From contig JAZPXL010000007.1 of NCBI GenBank assembly GCA_045543615.1, positions 1 through 64,000 of the forward strand: a stretch of DNA of 64,000 bases, read 5' to 3'. Below, one piece after another: positions 40,879-48,277 of the stretch. The DNA comes from CAG-390 sp045543615. GTDB taxonomy: Bacteria > Bacillota > Clostridia > Oscillospirales > CAG-272. Within the stretch, counting starts at the first letter, position 1. The number at the start of each line of letters is the position of its first letter. Below the pieces are notes generated by a model. That model did not search any database. It was not told where the DNA came from and saw nothing but the letters and a program-made list of their open reading frames with translations. The translations under genes and the position numbers were made by a program.

Positions 40879-41601
40879 ATGGAGATAATCAGAGTTGACA
40901 CGATTGATTCCACTTTCGTTGAAGCGGGCAGGAAAATAGCAGATGTCGATGATGGGGAATACCTCTTTCTTGCCCGTGAGCAAACTGCAGGCAGAGGAAG
41001 AGGAACGCATTCGTTTTTGTCAATTCGTGACAACGGAATATATGCTACCTTGTTGCTTAAAGGCAAAAGCGTATCAGGCATATCCCCACATTTCTCATCC
41101 AAGCTGACACCGCTTTGTGCTGTGTGCGTAACACAATCCGTAAAGCGAATATGTGGCGACTTTGAGGGCAGACTTGGCATCAAGTGGATAAATGATCTTT
41201 TGCTTGATGGACGAAAGTACGGAGGAATACTTACGGCAGTTACAGTCTGCAATGGAGAGCTGACGTCAATCAGGTTCGGTATAGGAATAAACACAGGCTA
41301 CGCTGAAATGCCTGAGGAGCTCAAAGCCCGCGTTACTACACTTGGACTTGACGCTGAGGATGCAGATAAACTTGCACTCGATATCGCCTTGACAATATGC
41401 AAGCAAATTGAAAATATAGACGAGAATGTTCTGTACGAAAAATATGTTTCATATTGCACAACGCCCGGCAGAAACGTGATGCTTCCCGATGGCAGATGTG
41501 GTACTGCGAGAGCGATTTTGAATGATTTCTCGCTTTCCGTGGATGTGGAGGGAAAGAGGCCTGAAATATTACGCTCAACTGCAGGACTTATAATCTTCTG
41601 A
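40879..41601 (+). CDS. birA: Biotin--[biotin carboxyl carrier protein] ligase
   Basis: A 240-residue ligase: VDTIDSTFVEA, AREQTAGRGRGTHSF (biotinyl-AMP loop), KWINDLLLDGRKYGGIL (catalytic Lys region). There is no N-terminal helix-turn-helix, so it is a group I enzyme without repressor function. It attaches biotin to carrier proteins such as that of the decarboxylase operon (19943). Three bases after the permease stop, so last in the purine-controlled operon, an unusual pairing. Confidence 0.93.
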   Translation: MEIIRVDTIDSTFVEAGRKIADVDDGEYLFLAREQTAGRGRGTHSFLSIRDNGIYATLLLKGKSVSGISPHFSSKLTPLCAVCVTQSVKRICGDFEGRLGIKWINDLLLDGRKYGGILTAVTVCNGELTSIRFGIGINTGYAEMPEELKARVTTLGLDAEDADKLALDIALTICKQIENIDENVLYEKYVSYCTTPGRNVMLPDGRCGTARAILNDFSLSVDVEGKRPEILRSTAGLIIF

Positions 41602-41612
41602 AAATTAATAGC

Positions 41613-41644
41613 AAAGGCACTCTGTTTTTCAGAGTGCCTTTTTT
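41613..41644 (+). terminator. Terminator after birA
   Basis: Stem AAAGGCACTCTG (41613-41624) / CAGAGTGCCTTT (41630-41641), loop TTTTT, then T residues. Confidence 0.9.
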
Positions 41645-41645
41645 C

Positions 41646-41672
41646 ACACAGGCGCAGTATTTGTCATATTAT
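41646..41672 (+). promoter_or_regulatory. Putative sigma-K promoter of dpaAB
   Basis: AC (41646-41647), 17-base spacer, CATATTAT (41665-41672), fitting the sigma-K pattern AC-N16/17-CATANNNT. In Bacillus subtilis the homologous spoVF operon is transcribed by sigma-K in the mother cell. No sigma-A promoter is seen in this gap. Confidence 0.5.
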
Positions 41673-41716
41673 GTAGTGTGGAAAGCTATTATTTTGGATC
41701 GAAGTGAGGACGGAGT

Positions 41717-42628
41717 ATGTATGAGAATATTAAGCTTGCAATCATCGGTGGGGACGCACGCCAGGCGCACCTTGCCCGTATGCTTGCAGAGAGAGGCTTT
41801 GAGTGCGCTTTGTGGGGAGTTGTTGAGAGCGATGATGTCGGAAATGCTGTCAGATGCAGAGAGATTGAGAGCGCACTGTGCGATGCTGACGCAATAATAC
41901 TACCACTCCCTGCAACAAGGGACGGAGTTTTTGTTAATGTAGAGGACGGAAACAACATAGATGACACGAGCAAAATTCGCCTGTCCGGCTTGATAGATAA
42001 CGCAAAGCAACCGATTTTTGGTGGCAGATTTGACAGAACTGCATTTTTGAGAGCAGAAGATCGTGGAGTTCGGCTTGTTGATTATTTCGACTCGGAAACA
42101 CTTAAGATAAGAAACGCGATCCCGACGGCAGAAGGGGCTGTCGAGATAGCGATGAAGCATTTGAAGGTGACGGTTGCAAATTCAAAAATGCTTGTTGTGG
42201 GTTATGGCAGAATAGGTCAGCTGCTTTCGCATCTGCTATCGCAGATGGGGGCAGATGTTACGGTAGCTGCGAGAAGCCTTCGTGCGCTTGCAGCTGCAGA
42301 ATCAATGGGGATGAATACGGTAAGGCTGTCGCCACAGCTAAACTTTGGTGGACTTGAATCTGTCACAGAAAAAAAGAGATATGACGCAGTATTCAACACG
42401 GTACCGGCCCTCCTTTTTGCTAAAGATCTGCTTTTGAAAATGGACACGGAGACGTTGCTTATTGACCTTGCATCATTTCCCGGTGGGGTGGATATCGAGG
42501 AAGCTAAAAGGCAGGGCATCTGTGCAATCTGGGCACTCTCTCTTCCGGGCAGATATGCACCGGTAACAGCAGGAAGAATAATAGGCGAGAGCTTAATTGA
42601 GCTATTTGAAGGCGAGGGGATAATATGA
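41717..42628 (+). CDS. dpaA: Dipicolinate synthase subunit A
   Basis: A 303-residue Rossmann-type protein: IKLAIIGGDARQAHLARMLAERGFE at the N-terminus, DAIILPLPATRDGVFVN, and a second nucleotide-binding stretch KMLVVGYGRIGQLLSHLLSQMGADVTVAARS. With DpaB it oxidises dihydrodipicolinate to dipicolinic acid, the major small molecule of the spore core, in the mother cell. Marks the organism as an endospore former. ATG 41717 behind GAGGACGGAG; its 3' end overlaps dpaB by four bases. Confidence 0.95.
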   Translation: MYENIKLAIIGGDARQAHLARMLAERGFECALWGVVESDDVGNAVRCREIESALCDADAIILPLPATRDGVFVNVEDGNNIDDTSKIRLSGLIDNAKQPIFGGRFDRTAFLRAEDRGVRLVDYFDSETLKIRNAIPTAEGAVEIAMKHLKVTVANSKMLVVGYGRIGQLLSHLLSQMGADVTVAARSLRALAAAESMGMNTVRLSPQLNFGGLESVTEKKRYDAVFNTVPALLFAKDLLLKMDTETLLIDLASFPGGVDIEEAKRQGICAIWALSLPGRYAPVTAGRIIGESLIELFEGEGII

Positions 42629-43188
42629 GAATCGGCTATGCGTTTTGCGGCTCATTCTGTACATTCGAGAGAAGCATAAAAGAGCTTCGCGCGCTTGCAA
42701 CGAGAGGCGAGGAGATAATCCCGATAATGAGCTTTAACGCCGCATCAATTGATACGAGATTTGGAAGAGCAGATGACTTCAAAAAGATAATCCGTGAGAT
42801 ATGCAAAAGGGATATTATTGAGACGATAGAGGATGCAGAGCCGCTTGGACCTCGCATTCCACTTGATCTTCTCATCGTCTCGCCCTGCACAGGCAACACG
42901 CTTGCAAAGCTTGCAAACGGTATAACTGACACCCCTGTAACAATGGCAGTTAAAGCACACCTGAGAGGAGACAGACCACTTCTTCTCGCACTTGCATCCA
43001 ATGATGCGCTGTCTGCTAATCTTGCAAATATTTCCACAATGCAGAAAAGAAAGGGAGTTTACTTTATCCCGATGTGTCAGGATGATCCTCTTAAGAAACC
43101 CCATTCGCTTGTGTGTAACTTTGAGATGATGGAGAGGTGTGTGGATGCGGCGTGCCGTGGTGAACAGATAAGACCACTTTTTGAATAA
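42625..43188 (+). CDS. dpaB: Dipicolinate synthase subunit B
   Basis: A 187-residue flavoprotein-fold subunit: IGYAFCGSFCTFERSIKELRAL at the N-terminus, LLIVSPCTGNTLAKLANGITDTPVTMAVKAHLRGDRPLLLA and the C-terminal NFEMMERCVDAA, typical of SpoVFB. ATGA overlap with dpaA. Its usual Bacillus neighbours (asd, dapG, dapA) are absent here. Confidence 0.95.
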   Translation: MRIGYAFCGSFCTFERSIKELRALATRGEEIIPIMSFNAASIDTRFGRADDFKKIIREICKRDIIETIEDAEPLGPRIPLDLLIVSPCTGNTLAKLANGITDTPVTMAVKAHLRGDRPLLLALASNDALSANLANISTMQKRKGVYFIPMCQDDPLKKPHSLVCNFEMMERCVDAACRGEQIRPLFE

Positions 43189-43200
43189 ATGATCGATTTT

Positions 43201-43232
43201 TGAGGCTGTTTTCTGAAAACAGCCTCATTTTT
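43201..43232 (+). terminator. Terminator after dpaB
   Basis: Stem TGAGGCTGTTTT (43201-43212) / AAAACAGCCTCA (43216-43227), loop CTG, then TTTTTG. Confidence 0.9.
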
Positions 43233-43243
43233 GTATTTTTCTA

Positions 43244-43272
43244 TTGCGTAACGAGAAAAAGTGTGATATAAT
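43244..43272 (+). promoter_or_regulatory. Promoter of the metY-metA operon
   Basis: TTGCGT (43244-43249), 17-base spacer, TATAAT (43267-43272). The leader to 43319 is short and shows no SAM riboswitch or T-box. Confidence 0.7.
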
Positions 43273-43318
43273 AATTAATCAATATAAAACTAATTCATAT
43301 AGAGGAAGTGAGGCAATT

Positions 43319-44602
43319 ATGTCAGAATATAAGATCGAAACAAAATGCGTGCAGTCGGGCTATCAGCCCTCTAACGGCGAGGCAAGAGTCCTCCCGATTT
43401 ATCAAAGCACTACATATAAATATGATTCTGCTGACTACGTCGGCGATCTCTTCGACCTCAAACACGAGGGACATATGTATTCAAGAATTTCAAATCCCAC
43501 CGTTGAACAGGTGGAGAAAAAGATTGCAGACCTTGAGGGTGGAACAGCTGCAATTCTTTGCGCATCGGGTATGTCGGCAGTTCTTCTCACTGTTCTTAAC
43601 ATCACCTCTGCAGGTCAGAACATCGTTTCTCTCGTTTCCGTATACGGTGGAACGGTTAACCTCTTCGGCGTAACGCTCAAGAGACTCGGCATAGATGTCA
43701 GATTTGTTACTGACAGTATGAGTGACGAGGAGATAGAGGCGCAGATCGACGAGAACACCAGAATGATTTTCGGCGAATCAATTTCAAACCCGGCTCTCGA
43801 CATTCTCAACTTTGATCGTTATGCAAGAATTGCACACAGTCACGGCATTCCGCTTGTCGTTGATAATACATTCCCAACACCCATTCTTTGCCGTCCTTTT
43901 GAGCTTGGAGCAGATATAGTTGTTCACTCAACCTCGAAGTATATGGACGGGCACGCAACAGTAGTTGGTGGATGTGTTGTCGATGGCGGACGCTTTGATT
44001 GGACAGCAGAGCCGGATCGTTGGCCTGAGCTTAACCTGCCCGATGCTTCCTATCACGGAGTTACTTATGTAAAGCAGTTTGGTAACTCTATGGCATTTGC
44101 CGCAAAGGCAAGAGCACAGCTTGTAAGAGATATGGGTATTCCGATGAATGCGATGACAGCGTTTATTCTCAACCTCGGACTTGAAACGATGCATCTTCGT
44201 GTAGAACGCCATTGTGAGAACGCTATGGTTGTTGCAAAATATCTTGAAGAGCACGAAAAGGTTGAAACTGTTTCATATCCGGGACTTGAAAGCGACAGCA
44301 GATACGCACTTGCAAAGAAATATTTCCCCAAGGGATGCGCCGGCGTAATTTCGTTTGTTGTCAAGGGTGGCAAGGAGGCTGCAGTTAAGTTTATGGATTC
44401 GCTCAAGCTCGCTTCAATCGTTGTCCACGTTGCAGACGCAAGAACATCCGTGCTCAATCCTGCATCAACAACGCACCGTCAGCTTACAGAAGAGCAGCTT
44501 GCCGCAGCAGGTATTCCTGCAGGTCTTATCAGACTTTCTGTCGGAATTGAGAACGCAGAGGATATTATTGCAGATATAGAGCAGGCTCTCCAAAATGTTT
44601 AA
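43319..44602 (+). CDS. metY: O-acetylhomoserine sulfhydrylase / PLP-dependent Cys/Met metabolism enzyme
   Basis: A 427-residue gamma-family PLP enzyme: KTKCVQSGYQPSN-like start (IETKCVQSGYQ), MYSRISNPT, LEGGTAAILCASGMSA, DNTFPTPILCRPFELGADIV, and the PLP-lysine region VHSTSKYMDGH. Length and HEGHMYSRISNPT suit MetY-type O-acetylhomoserine aminocarboxypropyltransferase (homocysteine from O-acetylhomoserine plus sulfide). Methionine gamma-lyase is a close relative and cannot be excluded by motif, but the adjacent metA, which should make O-acetylhomoserine, favours MetY. Start 43319 behind GAGGAAGTGAGG. Confidence 0.88.
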   Translation: MSEYKIETKCVQSGYQPSNGEARVLPIYQSTTYKYDSADYVGDLFDLKHEGHMYSRISNPTVEQVEKKIADLEGGTAAILCASGMSAVLLTVLNITSAGQNIVSLVSVYGGTVNLFGVTLKRLGIDVRFVTDSMSDEEIEAQIDENTRMIFGESISNPALDILNFDRYARIAHSHGIPLVVDNTFPTPILCRPFELGADIVVHSTSKYMDGHATVVGGCVVDGGRFDWTAEPDRWPELNLPDASYHGVTYVKQFGNSMAFAAKARAQLVRDMGIPMNAMTAFILNLGLETMHLRVERHCENAMVVAKYLEEHEKVETVSYPGLESDSRYALAKKYFPKGCAGVISFVVKGGKEAAVKFMDSLKLASIVVHVADARTSVLNPASTTHRQLTEEQLAAAGIPAGLIRLSVGIENAEDIIADIEQALQNV

Positions 44603-44613
44603 GGAGAATTGAT

Positions 44614-45531
44614 ATGCCAATTAAAATACCCAACCTACTCCCTGCAACGCAGACCTTGCTTGATGAGAACATATTTGTTATGACGGAGACGAGGGCAATA
44701 ACACAGGATATCAGACCGCTTCATATTCTGATGCTAAACCTGATGCCTCAGAAAATAACAACTGAAACACAGATAGCAAGGCTTATAGGCAACACACCAC
44801 TTCAGGTGGAGCTTGAGCTTCTTCAAACTGCAACGCACAGAGCAAAGCATACATCGGCAGAGCATATGCTTGCATTTTATCATACGTTTGACGAGATAAA
44901 GCACAAGAAGTATGACGGAATGATTATTACCGGTGCTCCTGTTGAGATGCTTGAATTTGAAGAGGTAGAGTATTGGGACGAGCTTTGCGAGATTATGGAG
45001 TGGAGCAAGACCAATGTAACAAGCACCTTCCACATCTGTTGGGGTGCTCAGGCAGGGCTTTACTATCACTATGGAATAAAGAAGTATCCACTTGAGGATA
45101 AGCTGTTTGGCGTGTTTGAGCATACTGTTGAACGCCGTTCCTCGATGCTGTTCCGTGGATTTGATGATACATTCCTTGTCCCTCATTCAAGACATACGAC
45201 CGTAAAGATCGAGGATGTTGAGGCTTGCGAGGAACTTAAGATTCTCTCGCTTTCACCCAAGGCAGGACTTTATGCCTGCGCTACCGACAGAGGCAGACAG
45301 ATATTTATTACAGGTCACTCGGAATATGACGCAGGAACACTAAAGGCAGAGTACGAAAGAGATCTGGCGGCAGGAGCAAAAATCAAGCTCCCCGTAAACT
45401 ATTTCCCGAACGATGACCCCACAGCAGAACCCGTGGTAACTTGGCGTAGCTGTGCAAATCTGCTTTACTCAAACTGGCTTAACTATTTTGTCTATCAGAC
45501 AACACCTTACGATATAGCACAGATCAACTAA
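44614..45531 (+). CDS. metA: Homoserine O-acetyltransferase (MetA family)
   Basis: A 305-residue MetA: LMLNLMPQKITTETQIARLIGNTPLQVE, then GAPVEMLEFEEVEYW with Glu at residue 111, and HICWGAQAGLYYHYGI with the nucleophile Cys142. Known: in MetA proteins Glu111 gives acetyl-CoA use, while Gly111 gives succinyl-CoA use, so this one should make O-acetylhomoserine, the substrate of the gene just before it. Gap 11 bases; same operon. Confidence 0.95.
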   Translation: MPIKIPNLLPATQTLLDENIFVMTETRAITQDIRPLHILMLNLMPQKITTETQIARLIGNTPLQVELELLQTATHRAKHTSAEHMLAFYHTFDEIKHKKYDGMIITGAPVEMLEFEEVEYWDELCEIMEWSKTNVTSTFHICWGAQAGLYYHYGIKKYPLEDKLFGVFEHTVERRSSMLFRGFDDTFLVPHSRHTTVKIEDVEACEELKILSLSPKAGLYACATDRGRQIFITGHSEYDAGTLKAEYERDLAAGAKIKLPVNYFPNDDPTAEPVVTWRSCANLLYSNWLNYFVYQTTPYDIAQIN

Positions 45532-45562
45532 AAAAACGGGCTGAATATCAGCCCGTTTTTTT
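45531..45562. terminator. Bidirectional terminator
   Basis: Stem AAAAAACGGGCTGA (45531-45544) / TCAGCCCGTTTTTT (45548-45561), loop ATA. Separates metA from the convergent membrane gene, whose stop codon lies in its right arm. Confidence 0.9.
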
Positions 45563-46100
45563 ATGGCATTTTAAATATTCTGCGCCGTATGATGTCACAA
45601 ATCGGCAGAAAAATAAAGCTCAGAAGTACAAATGCGAGAAACATCCACGGTAGCTCCCCTATTTGTGCGATAGGAAGAAACTTAGACGAGCTTACCAAAC
45701 CTGCGCTATCAAGTAAAAGCGAGAGCAGACCAAGCAGGAAGCTTGCGGTGGTCAGAGCTGTGGCGAAGCTTAGAATTCGAACAATAAAGGGAAGACGACG
45801 AATGAAGATGTTTTTTTCAAGATAATAAAGAAAGCAAACCGATGCACCACCAAAGATTGCACAGGCAAGAGGGGACAACTCCGTTACCCTAAGTGGAAAA
45901 TAGTAGTATAGCTTGTGCTCAAGATATGGGTGGGTAAATGGAAGAAAGAGATCTGAAATGTAGAATAGGAACGCAGAAAAAAGACTGACGAGGGCTGCGG
46001 ATGATATAGCACCAAAAAGAGCGACAAGCAAGTATTCGCCACTTTTGCTTTCGATAAATAATAGACCTGTACCTTTTTCTTCAGGCTTGATGTTTGGCAT
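45561..46100 (-). CDS. Membrane protein, unknown function
   Basis: A 179-residue protein with four predicted helices (YLLVALFGAISSAALVSLF; LSPLACAIFGGASVCFLYYL; ILSFATALTTASFLLGLLSLL; WMFLAFVLLSFIFLPICDII) and a basic tail. The start has a good GGAGG on the minus strand. Single gene; no family recognised. Confidence 0.7.
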   Translation of the reverse strand: MPNIKPEEKGTGLLFIESKSGEYLLVALFGAISSAALVSLFSAFLFYISDLFLPFTHPYLEHKLYYYFPLRVTELSPLACAIFGGASVCFLYYLEKNIFIRRLPFIVRILSFATALTTASFLLGLLSLLLDSAGLVSSSKFLPIAQIGELPWMFLAFVLLSFIFLPICDIIRRRIFKMP

Positions 46101-46176
46101 AATAACCTCCGTATTTGTTTTTGTAGATTATGTACCACAAAATGCTCTTTAATGCTTGGAAATTTTGTTTTTCCTC

Positions 46177-46205
46177 TTGTAAATATTATAAAAGTTTGCT
46201 ATAAT
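46177..46205 (+). promoter_or_regulatory. Promoter of the nagA-metG-tatD run
   Basis: TTGTAA (46177-46182), 17-base spacer ending TGC, TATAAT (46200-46205); extended -10. Confidence 0.7.
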
Positions 46206-46248
46206 ATATAAAATAGTGGTATTATGCCAAAATCCCGGAGAGGCTGTT

Positions 46249-47403
46249 ATGAGAGTATTACTTGATAATTGTAATATATTTGATAGCGAGAGCGCAAGCC
46301 TGAGGCGTGGCAGAATGCTTATCGGAGACGAAAGAATATTGTCTGTTTTCGACAAAGATAAAGAAGCTCCGTCTTCGGACATTACACTCGATTTGGGTGG
46401 CAGAGATGTTTTTCCCGGTCTTGTTGACATCCACACTCACGGAAGAGCTACACACGATTTCTGTTTTGCAAGTGCTAAGCAAATGATGGAGATGGCTCAC
46501 TCTTACGCCAAAAGAGGAACAACGTCCCTGTTTCCTACCTTGGCATCAGCACCGTTTGATGAGCTTTTGGCACAGGCAAGACTTGTCTCTGCGCTGAAAG
46601 GCAAAACAGGTGGAGCAGAATTTCTCGGCGTTCATCTTGAGGGCAGATATCTGAATGCTAAGAAGAGAGGCGCACACAATACAGAGCTTTTGGCGGCACC
46701 AAACGCAAATGAGATAGAAAGCTTTTTAGGAGAGTGTGGCTTGCCTTGCAGAGTAAGCGCAGCTCTTGAGCTTGACACTGACGGTAGCTTTGCTGACGTG
46801 TGCAAAAGGCACGGCGCACGGCTTTCTCTCGGACACACAAACGCTACCTATGGCGAGGCTATGAGGATATACAACGCCCATAATGTCAGCTTTACTCATC
46901 TTTATAACGCTATGACGCCACTTCACCACAGAGATGGAGGAGTTGTTCTTGCGGCATTCAATTCCGGTGGGTATTGTGAGGTTATATGTGACGGAGAGCA
47001 TATTTGTCCGGAAATGATAGATTTCACACTCAAAAATATCGGCAGAGACAGACTTGCACTCATAACCGACTCAATGGCAGCAGCAGGCGCGCCTGACGGT
47101 GAATATGTGATCGCAGGCAACCCTGCCGTTGTCAAGGATTCTATCGCAAGAACTCCGGACGGCGCACTTGCAGGAAGCACACTTTCGCTCGATGACGCAG
47201 TTCGTAATCTCGCATGCTTTACTTCATTGACTGTAAGAGAGGCACTATTGTGCGCAACGATCGTTCCTGCTCGTGCGGCAGGAGTTGATAACGAGGTCGG
47301 CGAGCTCAGAGAGGGAAAGCGAGCTGATTTTCTTATAGGACGCCTTGGCGACAAAGAGCTTTCTATTGATGACGTTTACGTCGGTGGTAAGAAAATAGAC
47401 TGA
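46249..47403 (+). CDS. nagA: N-acetylglucosamine-6-phosphate deacetylase
   Basis: A 384-residue amidohydrolase: PGLVDIHTHGRATHDF (metal-binding HxH), FLGVHLEGRYLNAKKRGAHN (the catalytic-site Glu; most relatives have GPF where this has GRY), LGHTNATY, FTHLYNAMTPLHHRDGG, and LITDSMAAAGAPDG. It removes acetate from GlcNAc-6-P for amino-sugar use or wall recycling. nagB is not in the window. Start 46249 behind GGAGAGG. Confidence 0.92.
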   Translation: MRVLLDNCNIFDSESASLRRGRMLIGDERILSVFDKDKEAPSSDITLDLGGRDVFPGLVDIHTHGRATHDFCFASAKQMMEMAHSYAKRGTTSLFPTLASAPFDELLAQARLVSALKGKTGGAEFLGVHLEGRYLNAKKRGAHNTELLAAPNANEIESFLGECGLPCRVSAALELDTDGSFADVCKRHGARLSLGHTNATYGEAMRIYNAHNVSFTHLYNAMTPLHHRDGGVVLAAFNSGGYCEVICDGEHICPEMIDFTLKNIGRDRLALITDSMAAAGAPDGEYVIAGNPAVVKDSIARTPDGALAGSTLSLDDAVRNLACFTSLTVREALLCATIVPARAAGVDNEVGELREGKRADFLIGRLGDKELSIDDVYVGGKKID

Positions 47404-47434
47404 TACTTTATGTATTTTTACGAAAGGAGCACAA

Positions 47435-48244
47435 ATGGATATGAAACAAGTCGGAATTAAAACGATGGGCAAAGCTCTGCGAGATAATTCAGCGCAGATT
47501 TTGAACACAGACGGCACGAGGCTTACACTTACGGCGGCAATAATTATGCTTGCGGCATCCATCGGTGCAGGTGTAATATTCTCATACACCGTTTTTTATG
47601 TGCTCAGCATTTTTGGCTTGGATATCGAGCTTGTGTCGGATGCACTGTTTTATTCGGTGATGTGCGCATCAATATTTGTCTTTTCATCACCATTTGCAGC
47701 CGGACTTAAGGCTGTTGTTTCGGCAATTTGCCGAGGAGAGAAGCCCTCGCTTACTTATATGTTTGCGGCTTTTTCTTCTATATCAAAACTTGCCACAGCT
47801 TTTGCAACGTCTTTCATCTCCTGGGCGAGATGTATTATCTCGATTGCTATACTCGTCTCACCTGCAGCTTTGTCAAAAATCAAGATTGGTGGAATGATAA
47901 TTGATCCCAATTTTCTGCCACTTTGCGTTATAGGTGCGCTTTTGCTCACAATTCCTCTCTCATTTCTGTTTTTTGTTTCCACATTCAAAATGACCACGAT
48001 CTCTCATTTTGTATGGGGTGAGGAGATGGGGTTTTTCAAGGCTTTCGGCGCGATGCATAAGCGCATTCCATTTGTTCGCTCTGCAAAAGCGTATGCTGAA
48101 ATGATATTCAGTAGACTTTTTAAGATATTCTTAACGGTAGTTTCAATTTTCGTTCTGCTCATATTCCACACAGGCCCACTATTTTTGTTAAACACAGAGC
48201 TGCTTGTGCGCTCACTTAAGCAAAACGATACAGATAATAAATAA
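47435..48244 (+). CDS. Multi-pass membrane protein, unknown function
   Basis: A 269-residue protein with five to six hydrophobic segments (LTAAIIMLAASIGAGVIFSY; YSVMCASIFVFSSPFAAGL; SWARCIISIAILVSPAALS; LCVIGALLLTIPLSFLFFV; LFKIFLTVVSIFVLLIFHTG). Strong ribosome site GAAAGGAG. It lies between nagA and metG in the same direction. No family recognised; the fold resembles DUF975-type polytopic proteins only in general outline. Confidence 0.7.
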   Translation: MDMKQVGIKTMGKALRDNSAQILNTDGTRLTLTAAIIMLAASIGAGVIFSYTVFYVLSIFGLDIELVSDALFYSVMCASIFVFSSPFAAGLKAVVSAICRGEKPSLTYMFAAFSSISKLATAFATSFISWARCIISIAILVSPAALSKIKIGGMIIDPNFLPLCVIGALLLTIPLSFLFFVSTFKMTTISHFVWGEEMGFFKAFGAMHKRIPFVRSAKAYAEMIFSRLFKIFLTVVSIFVLLIFHTGPLFLLNTELLVRSLKQNDTDNK

Positions 48245-48277
48245 TAAATACACATCACAGAAAGGACGGTCAAAACT

